A DNA stretch of 64,000 bases from Mannheimia haemolytica (GTDB lineage: Bacteria > Pseudomonadota > Gammaproteobacteria > Enterobacterales > Pasteurellaceae). The stretch is from NCBI GenBank assembly GCA_900638155.1, contig LR134495.1:806001-870000 (forward strand). Direction: 5' to 3'. Under the pieces are notes generated by a model, which did no database searches, had not been told where the DNA came from, and worked only from the letters and a program-made list of their open reading frames with translations. This document shows positions 1 to 8,525 of the stretch, in pieces. The position numbers and the translations under genes were made by a program. Within the stretch, counting starts at the first letter, position 1. The number at the start of each line of letters is the position of its first letter.

Positions 1-1475
1 GTGATACCGTAAACAATGCGGTAAACGTAGGTGACTTACAAGCAGCGACAAAAGCAGCGACCACCAAAGTGGACGGTAATCAAGGTGTTGTTATTACACC
101 TACCACCAATGGTGATGGTTCAACGACGTATACAGTAGCAGCGAAGACTGACGATACTACTATTAAAGTAGATAGTGAAGGTAACATCACTGCAAACACC
201 AGCGAGTTAGGTAACAACGCAGACGGTACGGTGAAAGCACCAACTCAACCAAATGCGTTAGTGACTGCTCAAACTGTTGCAGATGCAGTGAATAATGCAG
301 GCTTTAATATTAAATCTGCAGGTAATAAGGCTGCCGGTGACCAAGCTGCGACTAAGCTAGTGAAAACGGGCGAAGAAGTTGTGTTTGAAGCAGGTGATAA
401 CTTAACTGTTAAACGTGATGGTAATCAATTTACTTTTGCGACAGCAAAAGATGTGAGCTTCAACAGCGTACAGTTCAGCGAGAATGGTCCGAAAATCACT
501 AATGATGGTGATAACATCAAAGTCGGTGATAAAGACGGTAAACCAACTAAGATCACTAATGTAGCAGATGGCGATATTAGCCCAGTAAGCACAGATGTTA
601 TCAACGGTAAACAGCTGAACAACTATGCGAAAGTGAATGGTAATAACATTGGTACTGATGAAGATGGTTCTATCAATATCGTAAATGGTAATGGTACAAC
701 TATTACCAGTGATAAGGCTGGTGAGGTGAAAGTGAACGTAAACAGCACAGATTTAACCGTTGCTGATAACGGCAAAATCAATGTTCAAGATCCTAACGGT
801 ACCGGTTCACACTTTGTGAATGCAACAACAGTAGCAAATGCCGTAAACAACGTAAGCTGGAACGTAGATTCTAAAGCAGTTGGTACAGGTGTGGTTGAAG
901 GGGATAAAGCCCCTGCGAAAGTAAAAGCAGGTAGTACAGTGAGCGTGAATGCAGGTAATAACATCAAAGTGACACGTAAAGGTTCTGATGTAACTGTAGC
1001 CGTTTCAGATACCCCTGAATTTACTAGCGTTAAGACTGGTGATACATTGGTGAACAATAATGGCGTAACCATTAATAATGGCTCTGCAGGAAAAGCGGTA
1101 AGCTTAACCAAAAACGGCTTAGATAATGGTGGTAACCGTATTACTAATGTTAAAGCAGGTGAGGCAGATACCGATGCGGTTAATGTTGGTCAGTTAAAAG
1201 GTGCTGTTAATCACTTAAATAACAAGATCCATCGTAATAACCGTGAAGCCCGTGCAGGTATTGCCGGTTCAAATGCAGCAGCAGCGTTACCGCAGGTTTA
1301 CATTCCAGGTAAATCTATGGTGGCTGCAGCAGGTGGTACATTTAAAGGTGAAAACGCGCTTGCAGTAGGTTATTCACGTTCAAGTGATAACGGTAAGCTT
1401 ATCTTGAAATTACAAGGTAATGCGAATAGCCGAGGCGACTTTGGTGGCGGTGTAGGCGTTGGATACCAGTGGTAA
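1..1475 (+). CDS. Trimeric autotransporter adhesin (YadA/Hia-Hsf type), C-terminal part, 5' truncated
   Basis: Open from the window edge (first complete codon at position 3) to a stop at 1475, giving about 490 residues of a longer protein. Stalk-type repeats are visible: two copies of an ITNV-type motif followed by a head-stalk connector that ends in AVNVGQLK or VINGKQLNN. The last roughly 90 residues carry the YadA anchor pattern (ALPQVYIPGKSM, then GGGVGVGYQW with a terminal aromatic residue). Family knowledge: three chains form one outer-membrane beta-barrel that displays an adhesive stalk and head, mediating attachment to host cells or matrix. The binding head would lie upstream of the window, so the ligand cannot be guessed. 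A strong terminator follows directly. Confidence 0.93.
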   Translation, partial: DTVNNAVNVGDLQAATKAATTKVDGNQGVVITPTTNGDGSTTYTVAAKTDDTTIKVDSEGNITANTSELGNNADGTVKAPTQPNALVTAQTVADAVNNAGFNIKSAGNKAAGDQAATKLVKTGEEVVFEAGDNLTVKRDGNQFTFATAKDVSFNSVQFSENGPKITNDGDNIKVGDKDGKPTKITNVADGDISPVSTDVINGKQLNNYAKVNGNNIGTDEDGSINIVNGNGTTITSDKAGEVKVNVNSTDLTVADNGKINVQDPNGTGSHFVNATTVANAVNNVSWNVDSKAVGTGVVEGDKAPAKVKAGSTVSVNAGNNIKVTRKGSDVTVAVSDTPEFTSVKTGDTLVNNNGVTINNGSAGKAVSLTKNGLDNGGNRITNVKAGEADTDAVNVGQLKGAVNHLNNKIHRNNREARAGIAGSNAAAALPQVYIPGKSMVAAAGGTFKGENALAVGYSRSSDNGKLILKLQGNANSRGDFGGGVGVGYQW

Positions 1476-1493
1476 TTTAGCCTAATTGAGTTG

Positions 1494-1523
1494 AAATCCC
1501 CTTCTTCGGAAGGGGATTTTTAT
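1494..1523 (+). terminator. Intrinsic terminator of the trimeric autotransporter gene
   Basis: The stem ATCCCCTTC / GAAGGGGAT closes a TTCG tetraloop (1505-1508). It is flanked by A and T runs, so it should stop transcription 20-45 bp after the adhesin stop codon. Confidence 0.9.
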
Positions 1524-1551
1524 GTTATATTGAGGCTAAAATTTATGGTGT

Positions 1552-1593
1552 AAGCGGTAAGATTTGTAAAAAAATTTGCAAATCTTACCGCTT
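1552..1593. repeat. Inverted pair of DNA uptake signal sequences
   Basis: A perfect 15-bp dyad, AAGCGGTAAGATTTG at 1552-1566 and its complement at 1579-1593, separated by 12 AT-rich bases. The cores match the Apl-type uptake signal (AAGCGGT) apart from the first bases. Such head-to-head pairs can also act as terminators. This one lies just upstream of the DUF4298 gene. Confidence 0.8.
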
Positions 1594-1611
1594 GTAATTA
1601 AGAGGTAAAGA

Positions 1612-1911
1612 ATGAAAAAAGCAGATATTCAGAAAATGCAGGATTGTTATAACCAATGGGTAGCACTATTACCAGAATTGGAAAAAGGGATAGAGCAATG
1701 GAAACAAGCTACTGCACTTTTGGAGCCATTAAGTCAGTTTTATGCTAGCCCGGAATGGCGTGAATTACATGATAGTTTTGATGAACAGTTAGATACTAAA
1801 GGCAATTATAGTATCTTGTCAGAAGATGCGTTATGGAATGCGTTATCTGAACATCATCAATTAGCACTAGAATGGTTAAAGCTATCGACTGCATATATTA
1901 CGAAAGAATAA
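1612..1911 (+). CDS. DUF4298 family protein
   Basis: A 99-residue acidic, probably all-helical cytoplasmic protein. The pattern (QKMQDCYNQW at 9-18, a PEW motif near residue 48, acidic and aromatic-rich C-terminus) resembles the DUF4298 family of about 90 residues, whose function is unknown to me. RBS AAGAGG lies a few bases before the ATG. It stands alone between the adhesin terminator and a bidirectional terminator shared with fabR. The family call is by pattern recall and is moderately secure. Confidence 0.75.
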   Translation: MKKADIQKMQDCYNQWVALLPELEKGIEQWKQATALLEPLSQFYASPEWRELHDSFDEQLDTKGNYSILSEDALWNALSEHHQLALEWLKLSTAYITKE

Positions 1912-1939
1912 AAACAGACGCTTAGGCGTCTGTTTTTTT
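1911..1939. terminator. Bidirectional terminator between the DUF4298 gene and fabR
   Basis: The stem ACAGACGC (1914-1921) / GCGTCTGT (1926-1933) has a 4-nt loop, with A-run on the left and T7 on the right. It therefore works for both converging genes and overlaps the last codon of fabR. Confidence 0.88.
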
Positions 1940-2570
1940 ATGTTGATGAAGCTTGTTTATTGGCATAATAGGTGGAGCCACGAATCAGCATTCTTAGCTG
2001 CATAATGACACGTTGCTTTAGTTTTTCCCGTTCTTGATTGTTCATATCCAAAGCATGAGAACCGGCAGTAAATACTAGCGTGACTAAACCTTCCGATTGA
2101 ATATAAGCAAGTTCTCGGTTACTGTGATTATCTTTGCTCATAATATAGTCCGCCAATTCAGCTACAAAATGTTGAATTTCGCGTGATGCTGCGGTTCTAA
2201 ACGCTTGCGATGTACCGGAACTTTCGCGTAATAATAGCTGGAAAACATTGGGACGGTCGGCAATCAGTTCGAAGAATGTTTCTACTGAAACCACAACAAC
2301 ACTTCCGCCATTTGCAATTCGCTTTCGTGCTTGCCTCATTAATTGGCGTAATAGTAGCCCGGATTCGTCCACCATTGCTAAGCCTAGCTCGTCCATATCT
2401 TTAAAGTGGCGGTAAAACGAAGTCGGTGCGACTCCAGCTTCACGCGCAACTTCACGCAAACTGAGATTAGAGAAATTTTTTTCTGAGCTTAATTGATTAA
2501 AGGCGGCTTCTACTAATGCTCTGCGTGTTTTTTCTTTCTGAATTGCACGCACACTCATACCGTTTGCCAT
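1938..2570 (-). CDS. fabR: TetR-family repressor of unsaturated fatty acid synthesis
   Basis: 210 residues, close to E. coli FabR along most of the length. The N-terminal helix-turn-helix lies at about 38-56 ([19 protein letters not shown]) and is followed by the family-typical [20 protein letters not shown] stretch. FabR binds the fabA/fabB promoters and represses them according to the unsaturated/saturated acyl-ACP or acyl-CoA balance. The start at 2570 is preceded by GAGG at good spacing, inside the end of oxyR. An internal ATG at 2558 matches the shorter E. coli N-terminus. It lies 1 bp after the oxyR stop, so the two are cotranscribed. Confidence 0.92.
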   Translation of the reverse strand: MANGMSVRAIQKEKTRRALVEAAFNQLSSEKNFSNLSLREVAREAGVAPTSFYRHFKDMDELGLAMVDESGLLLRQLMRQARKRIANGGSVVVVSVETFFELIADRPNVFQLLLRESSGTSQAFRTAASREIQHFVAELADYIMSKDNHSNRELAYIQSEGLVTLVFTAGSHALDMNNQEREKLKQRVIMQLRMLIRGSTYYANKQASST

Positions 2571-2571
2571 T

Positions 2572-3456
2572 TTACGCCTCGGATTGCATAATTTTAGTAA
2601 TGGCTTGAGCTAAACGCTCATAGCGGGCGCGTAATGGTGAACCTGGTCGATACACCATTCCCACAGCTCGAAACGGTTTCGGGTTTTCAAGTGGAATATA
2701 ATGTACTCCTTTAATCGGTTTAGCGGCTAATTTAGGAATTAATGCTAGGCCAACATTTGCTGCTACCATATTGCGTAAGGTTTCAAGGTTGGTAGCTTTA
2801 AAGTGTGGATTTTCTTTTGCTCCAATGGATAGACAATAGTCTAGCGTATTAGTGCGTAAACAATGGCCACTGTCTAAAAAGAGCAACTCACGGTTTTTTA
2901 ATAAATTCATATCGAATTTTTTAAGCGCTGCCCATTCGTGTTGTTCTGGAACTACCAAGTACATTTCTTCATTAAAGATAGGCACTTCAATAAAAGATTC
3001 ACTCTCTTTTACAAATGAGATAATGCCACAATCAAGCTGGCCGGATTCAAGTTGATCTAATAATTGGTTGGTTTGTAATTCGTAAATATACAGCTCTAAA
3101 TCTGCAAATTCTGCTTTTAATGCAGGCACAATAATTGGCGAAATGTAAGGCCCCAAGGTTGGGATTACACCAACATGAAGCGGGCCAGACATCTCTTTAC
3201 CTTGGTTGCTTGCCATTTCTTTTAGAATTTTTACTTCACGTAAAACTACCTTGGCTTGTTCAACTAATGTTAAGCCTGCTTGCGTAAAGAGGACTTTGCG
3301 ACTGGTTCTTTCAAGCAGAATAGTGCCTAGTTCGTCTTCTAATTTGCGAATTTGCCCGCTTAAAGTAGGTTGGCTAACATTACAAGATTCTGCTGCACGA
3401 CGGAAATGCTTATGTTCTGCAAGTGCAATAAGGTATTCTAAATCTCGAATATTCAC
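2572..3456 (-). CDS. oxyR: Peroxide-sensing LysR-type regulator OxyR
   Basis: 294 residues from a GTG start at 3456. GGAGG sits 6 nt upstream, and this start gives the canonical OxyR N-terminus ([20 protein letters not shown]). Longer in-frame extensions lack an RBS and family similarity. The winged HTH occupies residues 1-60. The two redox cysteines fall exactly at C199 and C208, which form the peroxide-induced disulfide in E. coli OxyR. The gene diverges from the peroxiredoxin-glutaredoxin gene, a likely direct target, and precedes fabR by 1 bp. It probably regulates itself through the shared intergenic region. Confidence 0.96.
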   Translation of the reverse strand: MNIRDLEYLIALAEHKHFRRAAESCNVSQPTLSGQIRKLEDELGTILLERTSRKVLFTQAGLTLVEQAKVVLREVKILKEMASNQGKEMSGPLHVGVIPTLGPYISPIIVPALKAEFADLELYIYELQTNQLLDQLESGQLDCGIISFVKESESFIEVPIFNEEMYLVVPEQHEWAALKKFDMNLLKNRELLFLDSGHCLRTNTLDYCLSIGAKENPHFKATNLETLRNMVAANVGLALIPKLAAKPIKGVHYIPLENPKPFRAVGMVYRPGSPLRARYERLAQAITKIMQSEA

Positions 3457-3466
3457 TTGATTCCTC

Positions 3467-3510
3467 CAATTTAAATTTTTCCTATTGTTCCGATAGGCTG
3501 AATTATGCCA
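3467..3510. promoter_or_regulatory. Candidate OxyR binding site in the oxyR / peroxiredoxin intergenic region
   Basis: CTAT (3482-3485), a 7-bp spacer and ATAG (3493-3496) reproduce the central spacing of the OxyR tetra-half-site consensus. Looser outer half-sites lie on both sides (ATTT-like to the left, TATG at 3504-3507). A TATAAT hexamer at 3539-3544 could serve the peroxiredoxin gene. The placement between oxyR and its expected target fits dual control. It is a pattern match only. Confidence 0.6.
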
Positions 3511-3570
3511 TATTTGTGAGTACAATGCCTAAGATTTTTATAATATATAATTCTATAGGAGAACATTAAT

Positions 3571-4305
3571 ATGTCTTTTAAAGATATGACGGGTCAGAAA
3601 GTGCCCAGTGTAACATTTCGTACACGTCAAAACGATGCTTGGGTTGATGTCACAACCGATGAGTTATTTAATAACAAAACGGTAGTTGTGTTTTCATTAC
3701 CCGGAGCATTTACACCGACTTGTTCATCAACACATTTGCCTCGCTATAATGAATTAGCTTGTGAATTTAAGGCATTAGGGGTAGATGATATCATCTGTAT
3801 GTCAGTTAATGATACCTTTGTAATGAACGCTTGGAAAGCAGATCAAGAATCTGAAAATATTACTGTTATTCCTGATGGTAATGGTGAGTTCACAGAAGGT
3901 ATGGGGCTATTAGTTGATAAAAATGACCTTGGGTTTGGCAAACGTTCTTGGCGTTATTCTATGCTGGTGAAAAACGGTATTGTGGAAAAAATGTTTATTG
4001 AGCCACAAGAACCGGGCGATCCGTTTAAAGTATCAGATGCTGATACAATGATTAAATATTTAAGTCCGAATTGGACAGCGAAAGAGTCTGTTTCGATTAT
4101 CACTAAACCGGGCTGCCCGTTCTGTGCAAAAGCAAAAGCATTATTAAAAGAGCAAGGCTATACTTTTGAGGAGATTGTGTTAGGTCGTGATGCAAGCACG
4201 ATTTCTGTACGAGCAATTACAGGTAAAACCTCTGTTCCACAAGTATTTATCGGCGGTAAACATATTGGTGGTAGTGATGAGTTAGCTGCTTATTTTGCAA
4301 AATAA
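3571..4305 (+). CDS. Hybrid peroxiredoxin-glutaredoxin (PGdx) peroxidase
   Basis: 244 residues with two fused domains. Residues 1-165 are a Prx5-type peroxiredoxin with peroxidatic Cys51 in GAFTPTCSSTHLP. Residues 170-244 are a glutaredoxin with C182-P-F-C185. It resembles the H. influenzae hybrid enzyme that reduces H2O2 and alkyl hydroperoxides using glutathione, with the glutaredoxin domain recycling the peroxiredoxin. RBS AGGAGA precedes the ATG. Its position opposite oxyR makes peroxide induction very likely. It should act in the cytoplasm. Confidence 0.96.
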   Translation: MSFKDMTGQKVPSVTFRTRQNDAWVDVTTDELFNNKTVVVFSLPGAFTPTCSSTHLPRYNELACEFKALGVDDIICMSVNDTFVMNAWKADQESENITVIPDGNGEFTEGMGLLVDKNDLGFGKRSWRYSMLVKNGIVEKMFIEPQEPGDPFKVSDADTMIKYLSPNWTAKESVSIITKPGCPFCAKAKALLKEQGYTFEEIVLGRDASTISVRAITGKTSVPQVFIGGKHIGGSDELAAYFAK

Positions 4306-4332
4306 TAGGCAAATATAACCGCTTGTAATGCA

Positions 4333-4371
4333 TAAAAAGAGGGATTAAGTTTAATACTTAATCCCTTTTCT
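4333..4371. terminator. Bidirectional terminator between the PGdx gene and thrC
   Basis: The hairpin GGGATTAAGT (4341-4350) / ACTTAATCCC (4355-4364) is flanked by AAAAAGA and TTTTCT, so it can serve both convergent genes. Nearly the same hairpin recurs downstream of map at 35911-35945. Confidence 0.85.
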
Positions 4372-4383
4372 ATTATTGAATAT

Positions 4384-5658
4384 TTATTTCAACAAATAGG
4401 CACGCAGTGTTGCAAAATCCGCTGCCATTTCATCGGATAACAGTGGCAGTTTGTTGTGCTTATCTAATGCTTCCGGTAACGGCAATTCAATCGCTAAAAT
4501 GCGTTCCACCGACTCTTTGAATTTTGCCGGGTGAGCGGTGCATAAGAAAATACCGGTTTCGCCTTGTTGTAGCTGATCTTTTAAGCTTTGATAAGCAATA
4601 GCACCGTGTGGCTCACACAGATAACCTTCCGCATATTGGGCTTTCAAAGCAGCTTCGGTTTCGGCATCGTTTAATGCGGCAGAACCCAATTCAGACAAAT
4701 TCCAACCATTGCGTTTAAATAATTCTTCAACTCGTGGCCAGTTGTTCGGACGGCTGACGTCCATTGCATTAGAAAGGGTTGCAACGGTCGCGTTTGGTTC
4801 CCATTTGCCTGATTGTAAATAGCGTGGCACGGTGTCATTGGCATTGGTTGAGGCAATAAAACGTTTAATCGGTAAACCTAATGTTTTGGCAATTAAGCCA
4901 GCGGTTAAGTTACCGAAGTTACCGCTTGGCACTGAAACCACCACGTTATCTCGTTTTTCTTTTGGTAACTGAGCAACTGCTTCAAAGTAGTAACAAATTT
5001 GAGCCAATAAACGACTAATGTTGATGGAATTTGCTGAGTTTAAACCAATCGCTTGGCGTAGCTCGGCATCATCAAAGGCTTGTTTTACTAAGGCTTGGCA
5101 AGCATCAAAGTCGGATTCAATCGCAACAGTGCGAATATTACCGCCTAAGGTACAGAATAATTTTTCTTGCAATGGGCTGATTTTGCCTTTCGGGTAAAGA
5201 ATGACCACGTTGATGTTTTCCAAACCATAGAAAGCGTGAGCCACTGCCGCACCGGTGTCGCCTGAGGTAGCGGTTAAAATAGTAATTTTGCCGTCTCCTC
5301 GCACGTTGGCTAAGGCTTGAGCCATAAAACGACCACCAAAATCTTTGAAAGCTAAAGTCGGGCCGTGAAATAGTTCTAACGCATAAATATCATCATTGAC
5401 TTTGGCAAGTGGTGCAGGGAAGGTAAAGGCGTTTTTCACCATTGTGTTAAGTGTTTCTGCCGGTAGTTCTTCACCGATTAAGGCTGAAAGAATTTTTTGG
5501 CTGCGTTCAACCAAAGGTAAATCTAATAATTCATCAATGTTATCTAATTTGGGTAAAACTTCAGGGAAAAATAGCCCCTGATTTTTGCCTAAACCTTGGC
5601 GTACCGCTTGGGCGAAATTGACTTGTTCTTCAGGGTGTTTGATGTTGTATAAGTTCAT
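4384..5658 (-). CDS. thrC: Threonine synthase
   Basis: 424 residues, the usual length of the gammaproteobacterial enzyme. The PLP-binding lysine is K105 in HGPTLAFKDFGGRFM, and the phosphate-binding SGDTGAAVAHA loop follows. It converts O-phosphohomoserine to threonine, the last step of threonine synthesis, in the cytoplasm. The gene stands alone here without thrA or thrB, so it is either separately transcribed or split from a thr operon elsewhere. I see no leader-peptide attenuator upstream (5659-5783). Confidence 0.96.
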   Translation of the reverse strand: MNLYNIKHPEEQVNFAQAVRQGLGKNQGLFFPEVLPKLDNIDELLDLPLVERSQKILSALIGEELPAETLNTMVKNAFTFPAPLAKVNDDIYALELFHGPTLAFKDFGGRFMAQALANVRGDGKITILTATSGDTGAAVAHAFYGLENINVVILYPKGKISPLQEKLFCTLGGNIRTVAIESDFDACQALVKQAFDDAELRQAIGLNSANSINISRLLAQICYYFEAVAQLPKEKRDNVVVSVPSGNFGNLTAGLIAKTLGLPIKRFIASTNANDTVPRYLQSGKWEPNATVATLSNAMDVSRPNNWPRVEELFKRNGWNLSELGSAALNDAETEAALKAQYAEGYLCEPHGAIAYQSLKDQLQQGETGIFLCTAHPAKFKESVERILAIELPLPEALDKHNKLPLLSDEMAADFATLRAYLLK

Positions 5659-5783
5659 TGCGGTTAATCCTTTGTTTTAAAATGTGAATTTTTACCTGAT
5701 TTTAGCCATAAGCCGTGATTAGTCAATGCAAAAGCGAAAAATAAGCGGTATGATTTGTGAAAAATTTTGCAAAGGAGATAAAA

Positions 5784-6242
5784 ATGAAAACCACTGTTAG
5801 AACTATCGCAAAACAAAAACAGATTGCCTTAGTGGCTCACGATAGCTGTAAACAAGATTTAATTCGTTGGACACAAACTCATCAAGCCCAACTTGCCTCG
5901 CATAAGCTTTACGCCACCGGCACTACCGGCCATTTGCTTGCCAGAGAAACGGGGCTTGAAATCACTTCGCTGTTAAGTGGCCCGATGGGGGGAGATCAGC
6001 AATTAGGCGGGCTGATCGCAGAAAAGAAAATTGATCTACTGGTGTTCTTTTGGGATCCGATGAATGCCGCTCCGCACGATCCTGATGTGAAAGCCCTGAT
6101 GAGGATTGCAACCGTTTGGAATATTCCGGTGGCGATTAACGAAACCACTGCTAATTTTCTGTTAAATGCGGATTTGTTCAATCAAGCAATCAGCGTGAAT
6201 GTGCCAGATTATGATGGCTATTTGGCAGAACGTTTGGGGTAG
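5784..6242 (+). CDS. mgsA: Methylglyoxal synthase
   Basis: 152 residues from the ATG at 5784, which has AAGGAG 8 nt upstream; an in-frame GTG at 5757 has no RBS and would add a non-homologous tail. Key residues are at the E. coli positions: H19, D20, the GTTG phosphate loop 46-49, [12 protein letters not shown] with D71, H98 and D101. It converts dihydroxyacetone phosphate to methylglyoxal plus phosphate, a bypass of lower glycolysis when phosphate is limiting. It is followed 43 bp later by yccS, a pairing similar to the E. coli mgsA neighbourhood. Confidence 0.95.
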   Translation: MKTTVRTIAKQKQIALVAHDSCKQDLIRWTQTHQAQLASHKLYATGTTGHLLARETGLEITSLLSGPMGGDQQLGGLIAEKKIDLLVFFWDPMNAAPHDPDVKALMRIATVWNIPVAINETTANFLLNADLFNQAISVNVPDYDGYLAERLG

Positions 6243-6285
6243 TGTAGGTAGGGGCAGGTTCTGTGCCTACCCGAAATGAGCAAAT

Positions 6286-8478
6286 ATGAATAAATTTTTA
6301 AGATATCTACAACAGAGCTGGCTTTCGGAAAATGTAATTAAAACGCTGCCGATGTTTATTTCGCTAAACATTGCCGCGGTTAGTATTTGGCAACTCGGTA
6401 TTTCTGATTTTGCGATGCCGTTGATGTTGGGCATTATCGCCGGCGGTTTGGTGGATTTAGACAACAGCCTAATCGGACGAGCGAAAAATCTGATTATCAG
6501 CCTAGTGGCATTCTCGTTTTCCTCGATTGGAGCGAGTGTGTCGCTCTATTTGGGTTGGCTGTTTGTGCCGGTGGCGGTGGTTTGCACCTTTTTGCTGGTA
6601 ATGTTAGGGGCAATCGGGCAACGCTATAGCACCATTGCGTTTGGCACGCTGATTGTGGCGGTTTATAACAGCCTGACTTATACGCCTGAAGTGTTGTGGT
6701 ATCACAATGTGCTGATGATCTTACTTGGCACTTTACTCTATGGCTTGGTCGGGATTTTGGTTTACCTGATTTTCCCGAATCGAACTGTACAGGAGAATTT
6801 AGCGTCCGCCTACCTTGCATTGAGCCACTATTTACTGGCGAAATCTGCTTACTTTGACCCCGATGATGACGATTTAGCTGCGAAACAGTTAGCTTTGGCG
6901 AAAGCCAACAGCGAGGTGATGGCTGCTTTTGATAAAACCAGAGTCGCTCTATTCTACCGCCTAAGACGCCAGCACAAGCAACAACGGACACAGAGAATGT
7001 TGCGTTACTATTTCAGCGCTCAAGATATTTTAGAGCGGGCAAGCTCCAGCCATTATCAATATCACGAGCTGTTTCAACAATTAAGTAACAGCGATTTAAT
7101 GTTCCGATTTCAACGGGTGCTGGAATTACAGGCTGCGGCGTGCCAAAAAATTGCAATGTCGTTACGTCATAGGGAAGTCTATGAACACGGCTTTCGTGGC
7201 GAAAAAGCCTTGCAGGGGTTACTTAACTCCTTGAATTATCACCAAGAACGGGGCTTGAAAAGTGCCTATCGTTGGCGTGCTATTGCAGAAAATTTAGGCA
7301 ATATTGAACGGCAATTAGCTCAGATTGAACAAGGCTCAAGCAGTGGTGAGCATATTGAGCCATTAAGCAAAAATTTCACTAAATCTCACCGCTTGATCGC
7401 CGAAAATATTACCGGCTTAAGCAATATCAGCCAAGCGATTAAAGCCCATTTAACCTTTGAATCCCAACTGTTTCGACACGCCGTTAGGCTGTCGATAGTG
7501 GTGCTGTTGTGCAGTGCGATTGTGCCGATTTTAGGCTTTGACAGCAAAGGCTACTGGATTTTACTCACTGCCATTTTTGTCTGCCAACCGAATTACACTG
7601 CTACCAAGACCCGACTGATTCAGCGTGTGATCGGCACAATTTTCGGTGTGCTGGTTGGTGGTTCTTTTGAACTGTTTAACGTAACGCTCAGTCTGGAAGC
7701 CCAGCTTGGGCTAATTGTACTGACCGGCTCGCTTTATACCTTTTTCCGCTTGGTACACTATGGCTTTTCAACCTTTTATATTACTGTGTTAGTGATGATA
7801 AGCCTTGATATTGCAGGCGTGAGCCTTGAAAGCGGTATCTTAATGCGAATGCTTGATACCTTACTAGGTACAGCGATTGCGTGGCTGGCGGTAGCATTCT
7901 TGTGGCCGGATTGGAAATATTTAAATTTACAACGCAACTTACATAACGGTTTGAAAGCCAGTGGGCAATATTTACGCCATATTATCGCCCAGTTGCAGTT
8001 TGGTTATAACGAGCAACTGCCTTACCGCATTGCTCGCCGTGATGTGCATAACCATTTATCGGCACTGAGTAATGCGATTACCAATATGTACAGCGAACCA
8101 CAAAAATATGCGAACGATTTAACCTTCGCCCCAAAATTGTTAGGTATTGCTTACACCTTACTGGGCTATATTTCCACTTTAGGGGCTTACCGTATTGCCA
8201 GCCGAGAGATTAATCAGCAAGTGGATTTTTCCGCAATGTTCTTCTCTCACGCCAGAGAGGTAGCAAACATTATTGAGCAAATCGCCTCCGAGAGCCGTTC
8301 ATTTGCAAAATTATCGGAAAAATTGACCGCTATCGACCAAGATCTCGCCCAGTTTGAGCAGGAAAATCAGCAAAAACAAAATGACCTTGCCTTAGTGTTG
8401 ATACAACAACTGAGACTAATCGTACAGTTGTTACCACAGATGCAGAGCTTGCTGAAATCTACCTCCGGCAATAGATGA
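6286..8478 (+). CDS. yccS: YccS-family inner-membrane protein (FUSC/YhfK superfamily)
   Basis: 730 residues. Two blocks of hydrophobic segments (about residues 20-170 and 385-520) flank a soluble helical region and a C-terminal cytoplasmic helical domain, the typical YccS architecture related to aromatic acid exporters (AaeB-like). The transported substrate is unknown. It lies 43 bp after mgsA in the same direction and may be cotranscribed. The short gap holds a weak hairpin (GGTAGG...CCTACC) before the start codon. Confidence 0.85.
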   Translation: MNKFLRYLQQSWLSENVIKTLPMFISLNIAAVSIWQLGISDFAMPLMLGIIAGGLVDLDNSLIGRAKNLIISLVAFSFSSIGASVSLYLGWLFVPVAVVCTFLLVMLGAIGQRYSTIAFGTLIVAVYNSLTYTPEVLWYHNVLMILLGTLLYGLVGILVYLIFPNRTVQENLASAYLALSHYLLAKSAYFDPDDDDLAAKQLALAKANSEVMAAFDKTRVALFYRLRRQHKQQRTQRMLRYYFSAQDILERASSSHYQYHELFQQLSNSDLMFRFQRVLELQAAACQKIAMSLRHREVYEHGFRGEKALQGLLNSLNYHQERGLKSAYRWRAIAENLGNIERQLAQIEQGSSSGEHIEPLSKNFTKSHRLIAENITGLSNISQAIKAHLTFESQLFRHAVRLSIVVLLCSAIVPILGFDSKGYWILLTAIFVCQPNYTATKTRLIQRVIGTIFGVLVGGSFELFNVTLSLEAQLGLIVLTGSLYTFFRLVHYGFSTFYITVLVMISLDIAGVSLESGILMRMLDTLLGTAIAWLAVAFLWPDWKYLNLQRNLHNGLKASGQYLRHIIAQLQFGYNEQLPYRIARRDVHNHLSALSNAITNMYSEPQKYANDLTFAPKLLGIAYTLLGYISTLGAYRIASREINQQVDFSAMFFSHAREVANIIEQIASESRSFAKLSEKLTAIDQDLAQFEQENQQKQNDLALVLIQQLRLIVQLLPQMQSLLKSTSGNR

Positions 8479-8482
8479 AATA

Positions 8483-8504
8483 AGGACGGGTATAAACCCG
8501 TCCT
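8483..8504. terminator. Weak hairpin between yccS and the letA-like gene
   Basis: A perfect 9-bp stem AGGACGGGT (8483-8491) / ACCCGTCCT (8496-8504) with a 4-nt loop lies between the convergent genes. It lacks a clear T run, so termination is plausible but less certain than at other junctions. Confidence 0.5.
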
Positions 8505-8525
8505 ACCATTTATTAATTAGTGAGT

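Noticed and set aside
1..1475. Repetitive sequence of the adhesin as a tandem DNA repeat or CRISPR-like array
   Set aside because: The similarity is at the protein level (stalk and connector motifs) with varied DNA, as expected for a trimeric autotransporter.
6497..6991. Minus-strand ORF of 164 codons opposite yccS
   Set aside because: It is antisense to a well-supported membrane protein, has low-complexity composition and no RBS.
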